Shown here piece after piece: positions 25,588 through 34,180 of a DNA stretch of 64,000 bases; within the stretch, counting starts at the first letter, position 1, and each line of letters starts with the position of its first letter. A program made the translations under genes and the position numbers. Origin of the DNA: Arthrobacter pascens (GTDB lineage Bacteria; Actinomycetota; Actinomycetes; Actinomycetales; Micrococcaceae); contig NZ_JAUSXF010000001.1 in NCBI RefSeq assembly GCF_030816475.1, positions 2,542,001 through 2,606,000 of the forward strand. The letters run 5' to 3'. The notes beneath the pieces were generated by a model, which saw only the letters and a list, made by a program, of their open reading frames with translations, was not told where the DNA came from and ran no database searches.

Positions 25588-27560
25588 GAAATATCCTGCA
25601 GGTTCTTCGCTTCTTCGGACGACTTGAGCTGCCACGGGACGCTGGCCACCATCACGCCGGGTTCGAAGTGCAGCCGGGTCTTGATGCGCAGCGCGGTCTG
25701 GTTGTGGACCAGCTGTTCCCACCATTTGCCCACCACGTACTCCGGGATATAGACCACGATGAGGTCGCGGGGAGAATCACGCCGCATGTTCTTCACGTAT
25801 TCCATGATGGGGGTGACCGTCTCCCGGTACGGGCTCGCCAGGACGGTGAGCGGTACGGGAATCTCCAGCTTCTCCCAGTCCGCCACCGTGTGAGCGGTCT
25901 CCTCTGCGTTGATGTCCACCGTGACGGCGTCCAGCCGTGACGGCCGCGAGGCCCGGGCGTAAGCCAACGCGCGGAGGACGGGCTTGCGGACGTGGGAGAC
26001 CAGGAGGACGGCGTGCACCCTGGACGGCAGTGCACGCGGCGAGGAGTCCTCATCCACGGCCAGCTCCTTGGCCACGTTGTCGTAGTGTGCCCGGATGCTC
26101 CACATGATCAGGAACAGCACGAACATGGCCAGCAGGGCGATCCAGGCTCCCTGCTCGAATTTGGTGATCAGGACGATGACCAGCACAAGGCCGGTCATGC
26201 CGAAGCCTATGCTGTTGATGGTCCGGGACTTGGCCATCCTGAGCCGGACCGACGTGTCCTTGGCCAGCTTTAGCTGCCTGCCCCAGTGCCTGACCATGCC
26301 GAGCTGGCTCATGGTGAAGGAGATGAAGACGCCCACGATGTACAGCTGGATCAGCTTCGTGACGTCGGCGTTGAATGCGATGATGAGCACCAGGGCACCG
26401 GCGGCGAGGGCCAGTACGCCGTTGCTGTACGCCAGCCTGTCCCCCCTGGTGCGCAGCTGGCGGGGAAGGTAGCCGTCCTGCGCCAGGATGGAGCCGAGCA
26501 CCGGGAAGCCGTTGAAGGCCGTGTTGGAGGCAAACACCAGGATCACGCCGGTAGCCGCAACCACGATGTAGAACGGGATGGACCCCGGTCCGAAGATGGT
26601 CTGCGCGATCTGGCTGATGGCCGGATTCTGGATGTAGTCCTCCGGAAGCGGCTTGCCGTCCAGGAGGAACTCCTTGGCCGGGTCCAGCACAATGTGGACC
26701 TTGGTGGCGTTGGCCAAATAGATGATGCCTGCCAGCATGGCGGCACCGATGACGCCCAGGAGCAGCAGAGTGGTGGCGGCGTTCTTGCTCTTGGGCACCT
26801 TGAAGTTGGGCACACCGTTGCTGATGGCCTCCACGCCGGTGAGGGCCGCGGCGCCCGACGAGAACGCCCGAAGCAGCAGGAACGCGCCCGCCAGCCCCAC
26901 CAGCCCCTGGTCGAAGCCAGGCGCCGGAACGATCGTAAACCCGGCCGACGGCGCCTCCCCCAGTTGCCCCGTGGCCGCCTGGTAGACGCCCACGGCCGTC
27001 ATGCCCAGGATCGAGGCCATGAAGATGTAGGTGGGGACGGCGAAAACGCTGCCGGCTTCCTTGATGCCCCGAAGGTTGACCAGGGCCAGGACTACGACGC
27101 CGATAGTGGCGATGGTGGCCTGCTTGCCATGCAGGGAAGGCACGGCAGTGGTCAGGTACGCCGCGGCCGAGGACATCGATACAGCCACCGTGAGGACGTA
27201 GTCCACCAGGAGCGCCGCCGCGACTGTCAGTCCGGCGAACTTGCCCAGATTCACGTTGGCGATCTCATAGTCGCCTCCGCCCGAAGGATACGCATGCACG
27301 TTCTGCCGGTATGACGCGACCACGGTTAGGAGCACCACCATCACGGCGAGCCCCACCCAGGGGGAGAGCGCCACGGCACTGACCCCGGCAAGGGCAAGCG
27401 TCAGGAGGATTTCATCCGGAGCGTAGGCCACCGAGGACAGTGCGTCCGAGGCGAAAACGGGCAGGGCGATGCGCTTCGGAAGCAGCGTATGGGCCAGCCG
27501 GTCGTTCCTGAAGGGCCTGCCCACCAGCACCCGCTTCACGGCATTCAGTATTGTCAACAC
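25584..27560 (-). CDS. APC-superfamily permease, KimA-like potassium transporter candidate
   Basis: 658 aa with about 12 membrane helices and a soluble C-terminal domain of about 170 residues. The N-terminus 'RIALPVFASDALSSVAYAPDEIL' and 'YPSGGGDYEIANVNLG' are characteristic of the KimA/YdaO-like branch of the APC superfamily, K+/H+ symporters regulated by c-di-AMP in Firmicutes. The cytosolic tail ('RALPSRVHAVLLVSHVRKPV...') resembles a UspA-like fold. Divergently placed TrkA/CeoBC-type genes strengthen a K+ role. Generic amino-acid permease remains possible. It is translationally coupled to the RNA methyltransferase gene. Confidence 0.85.
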   Translation of the reverse strand: MLTILNAVKRVLVGRPFRNDRLAHTLLPKRIALPVFASDALSSVAYAPDEILLTLALAGVSAVALSPWVGLAVMVVLLTVVASYRQNVHAYPSGGGDYEIANVNLGKFAGLTVAAALLVDYVLTVAVSMSSAAAYLTTAVPSLHGKQATIATIGVVVLALVNLRGIKEAGSVFAVPTYIFMASILGMTAVGVYQAATGQLGEAPSAGFTIVPAPGFDQGLVGLAGAFLLLRAFSSGAAALTGVEAISNGVPNFKVPKSKNAATTLLLLGVIGAAMLAGIIYLANATKVHIVLDPAKEFLLDGKPLPEDYIQNPAISQIAQTIFGPGSIPFYIVVAATGVILVFASNTAFNGFPVLGSILAQDGYLPRQLRTRGDRLAYSNGVLALAAGALVLIIAFNADVTKLIQLYIVGVFISFTMSQLGMVRHWGRQLKLAKDTSVRLRMAKSRTINSIGFGMTGLVLVIVLITKFEQGAWIALLAMFVLFLIMWSIRAHYDNVAKELAVDEDSSPRALPSRVHAVLLVSHVRKPVLRALAYARASRPSRLDAVTVDINAEETAHTVADWEKLEIPVPLTVLASPYRETVTPIMEYVKNMRRDSPRDLIVVYIPEYVVGKWWEQLVHNQTALRIKTRLHFEPGVMVASVPWQLKSSEEAKNLQDIS

Positions 27561-27584
27561 CCCACAAAGCTAGTCTGAATCGCT

Positions 27585-27622
27585 GGCTATGTCATGACGG
27601 AAGGCGGGCTATGTCATGACGG
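27585..27622. repeat. Two 16-bp direct repeats between divergent K+ transport genes
   Basis: GGCTATGTCATGACGG occurs exactly at 27585-27600 and 27607-27622, 22 bp apart (two helical turns), each containing the 8-bp palindrome GTCATGAC. It lies in the 141-bp gap between the KimA-like gene (-) and the first TrkA-type gene (+), so it is well placed as a double operator serving both promoters. Confidence 0.6.
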
Positions 27623-27701
27623 GGGGCCGGCCGCTCTAAGCGCCGCAGTGCCGGTAGAGTTCTAACAGCAGCAACGGGCTGGGAAAGTTGAGGAGATACG
27701 G

Positions 27702-28376
27702 GTGGCGCATTTCGTGATCATGGGATGTGGCAGGGTGGGGGCGACACTGGCACACACACTGGAGGACGCCGGCCATTCCGTAGCCATCATCGACCAGGAC
27801 GACCGTGCGTTCCGCCGGCTGCGCCAGGGGTTCACCGGCCGGAAAGTGACCGGGGTGGGCTTTGACCGGGACACCCTGATGCAGGCCGGAGTTGCCGATG
27901 CCTACGCCTTCGCCGCCGTTTCCAGTGGTGACAACTCCAATATCCTGGCCACCCGCGTGGCACGCGAGACCTTCCACGTCCCGCATGTCGTTGCCAGGAT
28001 CTATGATCCCGGCCGGGCCGAGATCTACCAGCGGCTGGGCATCCCCACCGTCGCCGCGGTCCGCTGGAGCGCCGACCAGGTCCTGCGCCGTATCCTTCCG
28101 GAACAGCACCTTGCCGGTGATTTCCGTGAACCTTCCGGCCGCCTGGTGCTCGCCGAACTGGACCTCGACGCCGGCTGGATCGGCCGCCGGATCGGCGAGA
28201 TCGAAAAGGCCGCAGACGTCCGGGTGGCGTACCTCACGCGTTTCGGTGAAGGCATGCTTCCCGACGCCGGGACCGCCTATCAGGACGGCGATACCGTGCA
28301 CGCCATGCTGCCGGTGGACCGCAGTTCCCAGGTCAGCCAGGTCCTGGCCAAAGCACCCGTCAAGGAGTCGCAGTGA
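27702..28376 (+). CDS. TrkA-family potassium uptake protein (RCK/KTN), first of pair
   Basis: 224 aa with a GTG start. An N-terminal Rossmann (RCK_N) domain begins 'VIMGCGRVGATLAHTLEDAG' and 'AIIDQDDRAF', and the acidic residue after the second strand suggests NAD binding. A TrkA_C domain is at about 140-220 ('RIGEIEKAADVRVAYLTRFG'). Such proteins are cytosolic ligand-gated regulators of Trk/Ktr K+ channels. The M. tuberculosis orthologue by position is CeoB (Rv2691). The stop overlaps the next TrkA gene's GTG, and together they probably form a hetero-oligomeric ring. No TrkH/KtrB membrane subunit lies nearby. Confidence 0.9.
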   Translation: MAHFVIMGCGRVGATLAHTLEDAGHSVAIIDQDDRAFRRLRQGFTGRKVTGVGFDRDTLMQAGVADAYAFAAVSSGDNSNILATRVARETFHVPHVVARIYDPGRAEIYQRLGIPTVAAVRWSADQVLRRILPEQHLAGDFREPSGRLVLAELDLDAGWIGRRIGEIEKAADVRVAYLTRFGEGMLPDAGTAYQDGDTVHAMLPVDRSSQVSQVLAKAPVKESQ

Positions 28377-29005
28377 AAGTTGTTATCGTCGGCGCCGGCA
28401 GCGTCGGGTCATCGATCGCCAGGGAGCTGCTGTCCCACAAACATGAAATCCTGCTCATCGATCTTAAACCCGAAGTCATCGGCCGCAGCGGGCTCCGCGG
28501 GGCTCACTGGCTGGTGGGCGATGCCTGCGAACTCAGCACCCTGCAGGGGGCCAAGGTGGAGGACGCCGACGTCGTAGTCTCAGCCACCGGCGACGACAAA
28601 GTGAACCTGGTGGTCTCCCTCCTGGCCAAAACCGAATTCGGCGTGGGCCGCACCGTGGGCCGTGTCAACAATCCCAAGAACGACTGGATGTTCAACGACT
28701 CCTGGGGCGTGGACGTAGCCGTCAACACCCCGCAGCTCATGACCGCCCTGGTGGAGGAGGCTGTGGAGATCGGCGACCTGGTGCGGCTGCTCACGCTTCA
28801 GACCGGGGTGTCCTCCATCGTGGAGTTCACCGTCCCCCATGACTCCCATGCCATCGGCCTGACGGTGGGTGAGATCCAGTGGCCCGAGGACTCCACCCTG
28901 GTGGCGATCCTGCGCGACCACGCGCCCATTACACCCAGCCGGGATGACGTGATCGACGGCGGCGACGAGCTGTTCTTCGTCACTACCATCGCAGCGGGAG
29001 GATGA
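28373..29005 (+). CDS. TrkA-family potassium uptake protein, second of pair
   Basis: 210 aa starting with GTG at 28373, overlapping the upstream stop (GTGA). Rossmann motif 'IVGAGSVGSSIARELLSH' and 'LLIDLKPEV', then a TrkA_C domain ('SHAIGLTVGEIQWPEDSTLVAIL'). The M. tuberculosis positional equivalent is CeoC (Rv2692). It is a regulatory subunit, not a channel. With the divergent KimA-like permease it forms a potassium-homeostasis neighbourhood. It ends 81 bp before the convergent DUF3159 gene. Confidence 0.9.
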   Translation: MKVVIVGAGSVGSSIARELLSHKHEILLIDLKPEVIGRSGLRGAHWLVGDACELSTLQGAKVEDADVVVSATGDDKVNLVVSLLAKTEFGVGRTVGRVNNPKNDWMFNDSWGVDVAVNTPQLMTALVEEAVEIGDLVRLLTLQTGVSSIVEFTVPHDSHAIGLTVGEIQWPEDSTLVAILRDHAPITPSRDDVIDGGDELFFVTTIAAGG

Positions 29006-29086
29006 ACTCCGCAGCCTCCTGTCGCCGGAGCAGGTAGAAGCCGCGGACCAGGCCGGACACCCCGAGGGGCTCCAGTCTGTTGACGC

Positions 29087-29842
29087 TCAGGTGGCCGAGG
29101 GTGACGGATTCGACGGCTGATCTGCGTCTGCGGCCGGAGCAGGCCGCGTGACAAGCCAGGCAATCCAGATGCCAAGGATGTACAGCGGGGCTCCCATAAT
29201 GAGCCGCATAGTGGCCAGAGCCGCCAGCCCGTCCGTGCCCATCAGGTACAGGGGGACCTGGACCACGAGCCGGAGGCCCAGGACGGCGACGATGATCCAG
29301 GTGCCGAGGCGGTAAGCCTTCACACGCACAGGATCCTTGCGCCATTCAATGCCTTCGTTGCGGATGAAGCCGAACAGCAGCCCGGCCACCGGCCATTTGA
29401 CGGCGATCGAAATGACCATGGCAAGGATATAGGCTGCGTTGGTGATGAACCCGGGCAGGTAGAAATCCTCGGCTTTTCCCGTGGTGTTCGCCAGCCACGC
29501 AGAGATCCCCACACCCACTACGCCGGCGAGAGCCTGGGTCAGCGGGCGCCGCTGCACCAACCGGACCACCGTAAACACGGCAGCCGAAGCCAGGGCAGCC
29601 ACTAGTGACGGCGTCAGGTCCTGCGTGAGCGTGAAAGCGATCAGGAAAACCAGGCCGGGAAGGACGCTCTCCGCAATGCCCTGGATGCCGCCGGCGCTCC
29701 GGAGCACGTCGACCCGGCCGTCATGGGTCCGGTGAAGCCCCGCCTTCGCCGCGTAACCCTCCGCGAGTCCGGCCATGGTGGAAGGCTCCGGCTCGTGCCG
29801 GGGAGTCCCGGAGGCCGGCTCGGGCTGCTGGGGCGAGGTCAT
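29087..29842 (-). CDS. DUF3159 family membrane protein
   Basis: 251 aa. A proline-rich cytosolic N-terminus of ~50 residues leads to about five or six membrane helices ('SVLPGLVFLIAFTLTQDLTPSLVAAL' in part, 'AYILAMVISIAVKWPVAGLLFG', 'TWIIVAVLGLRLVVQVPLYLMG', 'APLYILGIWIAWLVT'). This matches the actinobacterial DUF3159 family (Rv2693c by position). The start ATG overlaps the OB-fold gene's stop by 4 bp. Role unknown; the pairing with a nucleic-acid-binding OB-fold protein and Dut is conserved in actinobacteria. Confidence 0.88.
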   Translation of the reverse strand: MTSPQQPEPASGTPRHEPEPSTMAGLAEGYAAKAGLHRTHDGRVDVLRSAGGIQGIAESVLPGLVFLIAFTLTQDLTPSLVAALASAAVFTVVRLVQRRPLTQALAGVVGVGISAWLANTTGKAEDFYLPGFITNAAYILAMVISIAVKWPVAGLLFGFIRNEGIEWRKDPVRVKAYRLGTWIIVAVLGLRLVVQVPLYLMGTDGLAALATMRLIMGAPLYILGIWIAWLVTRPAPAADADQPSNPSPSAT

Positions 29843-30198
29843 AGGTTCTCCTGGCGGGACAGTATCTCGTAGCGTGGATTGAACATCGTGGGCATACCGT
29901 GGCTTTGGGTGACCATACCCTCAAGCCGGATTTCGCTCCCGGCGTCGATGCCTGGAACCCGTCGGCGCCCCAGCCAGACAACCCGCAGCCTGCTGCGCCG
30001 TCCGGAGGCTGCCCGGGGGGCGGCCCGCTCGCTTTCGAGATCGGTCACCATGGCGGAAAACGCTGCCGTCTGGTCTGCCGGCATGTACGTGACCGATTCG
30101 ATCTGCCCGTGGCACAGGGCGCGGCCCTTTTCCGGCAGCAGGCTGACCGGCACGCCGTGGTTGCCGGAAGGGCCCGGCCCGTACGGGGAATCAGCCAA
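29839..30198 (-). CDS. OB-fold nucleic-acid-binding domain protein
   Basis: 119 aa. The central part ('CHGQIESVTYMPADQTAAFSAMVTDLES', described in part, then 'RLRVVWLGRRRVPGIDAGSEIRLEGMV') has the alternating pattern of a five-stranded OB fold as in tRNA-anticodon or RecG-wedge domains. The start is a TTG at 30198, inside the DUF3710 stop region (8-bp overlap), and the C-terminus overlaps the DUF3159 start. It is the positional match of Rv2694c. Binding to single-stranded DNA or RNA is inferred from the fold. Confidence 0.82.
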   Translation of the reverse strand: MADSPYGPGPSGNHGVPVSLLPEKGRALCHGQIESVTYMPADQTAAFSAMVTDLESERAAPRAASGRRSRLRVVWLGRRRVPGIDAGSEIRLEGMVTQSHGMPTMFNPRYEILSRQENL

Positions 30199-30913
30199 TC
30201 TGGGTGATCTCCGGGCCTCGTTCGGGCTCCTGGAAGTCAGGGGCGCCGGGCGGCGGAGTGACGGTGGCGTCCTTGGGAAGGCGAAGCTGCAGCAGGTCCC
30301 GGGGCGGCATCGGGCTGTCTCCCCGGATCACCACGATCTGGCGGAAAAGGGCCTCCAGTGGAGCTGCGGCCTCACGGTCCATTGCTGCGGCGCCGCCCAG
30401 GACCCCGCGCAGGAACCAGCGCGGGCCATCCACTCCGATGAAGCGGGCGACGCGGTAGCCCTGGCTTCCGTCGGAGGCGCCGGCGGGCAGCTTGGCGATG
30501 AGCTCGGGTCCGTACACGCCCTGGACTTCTTCGACCTGGCCGCCCTGGCTGCCCACGGACTGTCCGATCTGCTCCCTGATCTCATCCCACAGGCCCTCGG
30601 ACTTGGGTGCGGCGAAGGCCTGCAGCTGCAGGCTTGAGCCGTCCAGATCCATCGTCACGGCCACCACACGCTGGGTGGCTTCCTCCACTTCAAGCCTCAA
30701 CTGGAGTCCCTCGCTGGGGGCAACCAGCAGTGCGCCAAGATCAACGTAGCCGTCACGGCTGGAGATTTCGGAGACATCGAATGGCCCTGAAGCCCGGGGG
30801 CCGGCAATTGTTGCCGTGCCCTGCCCGGAATCTGTCAGATCCTCCAGTGCCCCGGAATCTTCCGCTCCGGCAACTTGATCCTTCTTGGCTTTCCTGCCGA
30901 GCCCAAAAACCAT
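30191..30913 (-). CDS. DUF3710 family protein
   Basis: 240 aa from the ATG at 30913, supported by AGGAGAC about 8 bases upstream; a longer frame to 30970 lacks support. 'MVFGLGRKAKKD' is the usual N-terminus of the family, followed by 'GPFDVSEISSRDGYVDLGALLV' (in part) and 'LQLRLEVEEATQRVVAVTMDLDGSSLQLQAFAA' (in part), 'GPRWFLRGVLGGAA' and the C-terminal 'LPKDATVTPPPG'. No membrane segment. Function unknown. In actinobacteria it sits between dut and the OB-fold gene (Rv2696c position), as here. Confidence 0.88.
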   Translation of the reverse strand: MVFGLGRKAKKDQVAGAEDSGALEDLTDSGQGTATIAGPRASGPFDVSEISSRDGYVDLGALLVAPSEGLQLRLEVEEATQRVVAVTMDLDGSSLQLQAFAAPKSEGLWDEIREQIGQSVGSQGGQVEEVQGVYGPELIAKLPAGASDGSQGYRVARFIGVDGPRWFLRGVLGGAAAMDREAAAPLEALFRQIVVIRGDSPMPPRDLLQLRLPKDATVTPPPGAPDFQEPERGPEITQIG

Positions 30914-31012
30914 GGGGGGTCGTCTCCTTAGTTGTAAATATGCCTGGCCGGCCCGGAGGTCCCGCCACACGTCGTCGTCACCGAAGCCGGTAATGGCCCG
31001 CCGCGGGCGGGT

Positions 31013-31561
31013 TCAGGGGTTCGGGGCAGCGAATCCGCCGGTGGAGCCGAATCCCCCAGCACCGCGCACCGACCCGCTCAATTCGTTGACGGGGACAAAC
31101 CGGGCGTACTCCACCCGCTGGATCACCATCTGTGCAATTCTATCGCCGCGCCGCAGCTCGATGGCATGGCGGGCGTCGGTATTCAGCAGGGTCACCGAAA
31201 TCTCCCCACGATATCCCGCGTCCACTGTCCCGGGTGCATTGACAATGGTCAGCCCCTGCTTGGTGGCAAGTCCTGAACGCGGGTGGATCAGCGCTACATA
31301 GCCGTCCGGCAATGCAATGGCAACACCGGTGGGTACGAGCTTCCGCTCTCCGGGCTGCAGCACCACATCCTCACGGGCCCGCAGGTCCGCGCCCGCGTCG
31401 CCCGGGTGGGCGTAGGACGGAGCCTCCAGCCCCGGATCAAGCATCTTCAGCTGGACCTGCAGGGTCGGTGCCCCATAGGCTTCCTCGTTGCCGGACACAG
31501 TGGCCGGCGGTGCCCCGTCCGGAGCAGTTTCAACAGTGGCAAGTTCATCAGTCACAGTCAC
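31013..31561 (-). CDS. dut: dUTP diphosphatase (dUTPase)
   Basis: 182 aa; hydrolyses dUTP to dUMP and pyrophosphate, keeping uracil out of DNA and supplying dTMP synthesis. All five trimeric-dUTPase motifs are present in order: 'DAGADLRA', 'HPRSGLA', '[14 protein letters not shown]', '[11 protein letters not shown]' and '[10 protein letters not shown]'. The N-terminus has about 30 extra residues beyond the M. tuberculosis enzyme if the GTG at 31561 is the true start. It heads the dut-DUF3710-OB-DUF3159 run and is divergent from the DUF3093 gene. Thymidine kinase, another dTMP-supply enzyme, is 3 kb away. Confidence 0.95.
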   Translation of the reverse strand: MTVTDELATVETAPDGAPPATVSGNEEAYGAPTLQVQLKMLDPGLEAPSYAHPGDAGADLRAREDVVLQPGERKLVPTGVAIALPDGYVALIHPRSGLATKQGLTIVNAPGTVDAGYRGEISVTLLNTDARHAIELRRGDRIAQMVIQRVEYARFVPVNELSGSVRGAGGFGSTGGFAAPNP

Positions 31562-31650
31562 TCACTCTAACGCCCGCGAACAAATTCAGCCCAGACCGGC
31601 CTCCCCCGACCCAAGATGAAATAGCCACGGAAAGGTGGAAAGCTGGGGGC

Positions 31651-32145
31651 ATGCCCGAATCAAGCTCCACCGCGCCTGTTCCCGAGACTCCTTCCGCCGC
31701 TGCCACCGTGATTTTCAGGGAAAAGCTGTGGCCCACCGTGGGAGTCTGGGTTATTGCAGCCGGCATCGCCGGCGCCGGGATCCTGGTGTTCGCACCGATC
31801 AGCATGCCCGCGGGATACACCGCGGCCGGAGTGCTCTTCGCGGTCATGGCTGTTCTGCTGGTGCTCTCCACGCCCGCCATCACTGTCACCGGGGATTCGC
31901 TCACGGTGGGCCGCGCCACCATCGAACGGAGGTTCGTCGGAACCGTCCAGCAGTTCCGTGGCAGGGAGGCAACCGCGGAACGCGGTACCCGCCTGAACGG
32001 GCTGGCCTACCTCTGCATCAGGGGATGGATAGATCCTGTCGTCAAGATAGAGATCACTGACCCGTCCGACCGCACTCCCTATTGGCTGGCTTCCTCCAGG
32101 CGCCCTGACGAGCTCACGGCTGCCCTGTCCTCCGACCGGGCCTGA
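31651..32145 (+). CDS. DUF3093 family membrane protein
   Basis: 164 aa from the ATG at 31651. Two adjacent membrane helices ('LWPTVGVWVIAAGIAGAGILVF' in part and 'GYTAAGVLFAVMAVLLVLS') are followed by a soluble domain of about 95 residues with 'VGRATIERRFVGTVQQF' and 'TDPSDRTPYWLASSRRPDEL', the conserved tail of DUF3093. The positional equivalent in M. tuberculosis is Rv2698. It is convergent with, and directly abuts, the DUF4193 gene. Function unknown. Confidence 0.87.
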   Translation: MPESSSTAPVPETPSAAATVIFREKLWPTVGVWVIAAGIAGAGILVFAPISMPAGYTAAGVLFAVMAVLLVLSTPAITVTGDSLTVGRATIERRFVGTVQQFRGREATAERGTRLNGLAYLCIRGWIDPVVKIEITDPSDRTPYWLASSRRPDELTAALSSDRA

Positions 32146-32445
32146 TCAGCCTTCGCATTCCTTGCAATAGAACCGTCCGTCCTTTTCGCGAGCGATCTGG
32201 GAACGGTGCCTGACCAGGAAGCAGGACGAACACGTGAATTCATCAGCCTGCGGCGGGACAACCAGGACGAGGAGTTCCTCACCTGACAGATCTGCTCCCG
32301 GAAGCTCGAAGCCTGCAGCCAGATCGCTTTCGTCCTCTTCCACCACAGCGGTGGGCTTATCCGACCGCCGCGACTTCAGCTCCTCCAGCGAATCCTCGTT
32401 GAGGTCTTCTTCGGACTTTCTCGGCGCATCGTAGTCGGTGGCCAT
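32146..32445 (-). CDS. DUF4193 family zinc-ribbon-like protein
   Basis: 99 aa. The acidic N-terminus ('MATDYDAPRKSEEDLNEDSLEEL') and the C-terminal Cys-x-x-Cys pairs 'CSSCFLV' and 'CKECEG' define the actinobacterial DUF4193 family. The four cysteines probably bind zinc. Homologues (Rv2699c by position) are small, abundant and uncharacterised. It is divergent from sepH across a 284-bp gap in which I see no other gene. Confidence 0.9.
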   Translation of the reverse strand: MATDYDAPRKSEEDLNEDSLEELKSRRSDKPTAVVEEDESDLAAGFELPGADLSGEELLVLVVPPQADEFTCSSCFLVRHRSQIAREKDGRFYCKECEG

Positions 32446-32729
32446 TTCCCCTTAACCCCACTCCTGTCCATTCCCGGGTGCATCACCCTTGATAACGCCC
32501 GGCACCTCGCGTTTGTGCCCGCGTGGGGCACATCATTCCGCAAGCAGAAGCCAAAATCCAGAGCCAAACGCTGGCCTTCTCCGCCGTGGCCGGGCAATTC
32601 GCTCCAGGGCCCGGGCCCAAGGCCCGAAAGGGCCCCGGAATATCGCGGCGCGCCCTTGCTCCTAACCCAAAAACGTCTCGCCGGGTGGCAGAGTTTCGAT
32701 TGATAGTAATGCCAGGGTGGAGGATTTGT

Positions 32730-34178
32730 ATGCAGGATCTACGGCTTGTAGGCGTGCACGACGACGGAGCGCATCTCCTGTTGAGCGGTGCCGGCGGCGA
32801 GATGTTCCGGCTGCCGATCGATGAAGCACTGCGGGCGGCCAGCCGGCCTCCGGTTAAAGGAGCGGCGGCGGCCGCTCCCGTTCCCATGTCCCCGCGGGAC
32901 ATCCAGTCGAGGATCCGCAGCGGCGCCACCGCCGCGGATGTGGCTGAGCTTTCCGGGCTGCCCCTGGCAAAGGTCGAACGCTACGAGGGCCCGGTCCTTG
33001 CCGAACGGGAGTACGTTGCCCAGCAGGCGCGGAAATTGGAGGTGGCTTCACCGTCGCCCGGCCACGACACCTACCGCTCGGTCTTTGGTGACAATCCTGC
33101 GTCACTGAATGACATGGTGGCCCACCGGCTTTCGGCGTACGGCATTGAACCCTCTTCGGTGGAATGGGATTCCTGGCGGCGTCCGGATGGCAGCTGGACA
33201 GTTGCCGCGCGTTTCGAAGCGAAGTCCGGGGGCACATCCGGCATCGGTGAGGAACCGCCTGCACTCTGGACGTTCAGCCCCGCACGCAAGTCCTTGCAGA
33301 ATGCCAACCGCTGGGCCCAGCAGCTCAGTGAGTTGGAGCCGCTGGACGGGCCGGTGCCGGCGCGCCGCCTTGCGGCCGTATCGGACCGGCCCTTCGACTT
33401 TGAAACGGATGCGGACGCGGCAGCAGCCCGCCACTCATCCGGACCCGCCTCACCGCACCCGGGCAAGGATGCCGACGGGCTCCTGGACATGCTCCGAGCC
33501 CGTCGCGGCCAGCGCCTCGGCGTTGACGAGGACGCTGACGATGCTCTTGCCCTTCTGTTGACCCACGGCGTCCCGGCGGCGCATCCCAGGCCATCGGAAG
33601 TCCCCGCCGAACCGGAACACCGCGAGACTGCACCGGCAGGCGCGGCCGGTACCGGCCAGGAAACGCCGGCCGCCCCGGCGGATCCGCTCACCCGCAGGCG
33701 CGAGGGCAGGCCATCGATGCTGTCACGGCTGAGCCTCATCCCGCCGCACAGGGAATTCCCGGATGACACGCTTAAACTGCACGACGGCGTCAGTACCGAT
33801 ACACGGGAGATCACCATTGTGGCGTCCCCGCTCCGCCCGGCCTCCCCCACTGCCACTTCACATGACACTGCCTCTTCGAATGCCAAAGCCCCTCCGAATG
33901 ACACTGCAACACAGGGTGACATTGCCCCCGGGAAAGACGTGGCCCCTGGAAAGGACCCGGCCCGCCCGGAGACAGGAAACACGCCGCCGAGTGTTGGCCT
34001 TGACGAGCTGCTGGGCGGCGGCCAGAGGCGCACGGCCCGGCCGCCGGCCGCTGACGACAATGCCTCCGGCGCACGCAATGAGCGCGATGCCGACGTGCCG
34101 GAACGGCAGCCGGCCAGGCCCAAGCGCTCGAGCATTCCCACCTGGGATGAAATCGTGTTCGGGACCAGGGGCGACTGA
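32730..34178 (+). CDS. sepH: Septation protein SepH (DUF3071)
   Basis: 482 aa. The ATG at 32730 has GGAGG about 7 bases upstream; the open frame reaches back to 32523 but lacks the family sequence there. The N-terminal DUF3071 region begins 'MQDLRLVGVHDDGAHLLLSG' and contains a helix-turn-helix at about 58-85 ('IQSRIRSGATAADVAELSGL'), followed by a long low-complexity Ala/Pro/Thr-rich linker and a conserved C-terminal tail ('RSSIPTWDEIVFGTRGD'). In Streptomyces and Mycobacterium SepH binds FtsZ and promotes Z-ring assembly and bundling. The same role is expected here. The linker around 390-440 has repeated 'PPNDTA/PGKD' units. Confidence 0.88.
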   Translation: MQDLRLVGVHDDGAHLLLSGAGGEMFRLPIDEALRAASRPPVKGAAAAAPVPMSPRDIQSRIRSGATAADVAELSGLPLAKVERYEGPVLAEREYVAQQARKLEVASPSPGHDTYRSVFGDNPASLNDMVAHRLSAYGIEPSSVEWDSWRRPDGSWTVAARFEAKSGGTSGIGEEPPALWTFSPARKSLQNANRWAQQLSELEPLDGPVPARRLAAVSDRPFDFETDADAAAARHSSGPASPHPGKDADGLLDMLRARRGQRLGVDEDADDALALLLTHGVPAAHPRPSEVPAEPEHRETAPAGAAGTGQETPAAPADPLTRRREGRPSMLSRLSLIPPHREFPDDTLKLHDGVSTDTREITIVASPLRPASPTATSHDTASSNAKAPPNDTATQGDIAPGKDVAPGKDPARPETGNTPPSVGLDELLGGGQRRTARPPAADDNASGARNERDADVPERQPARPKRSSIPTWDEIVFGTRGD

Positions 34179-34180
34179 CC

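Noticed and set aside
27561-27701. c-di-AMP (ydaO-type) riboswitch before the KimA-like gene
   Set aside because: The 141-bp gap is too short and shows direct repeats rather than the long conserved riboswitch core.
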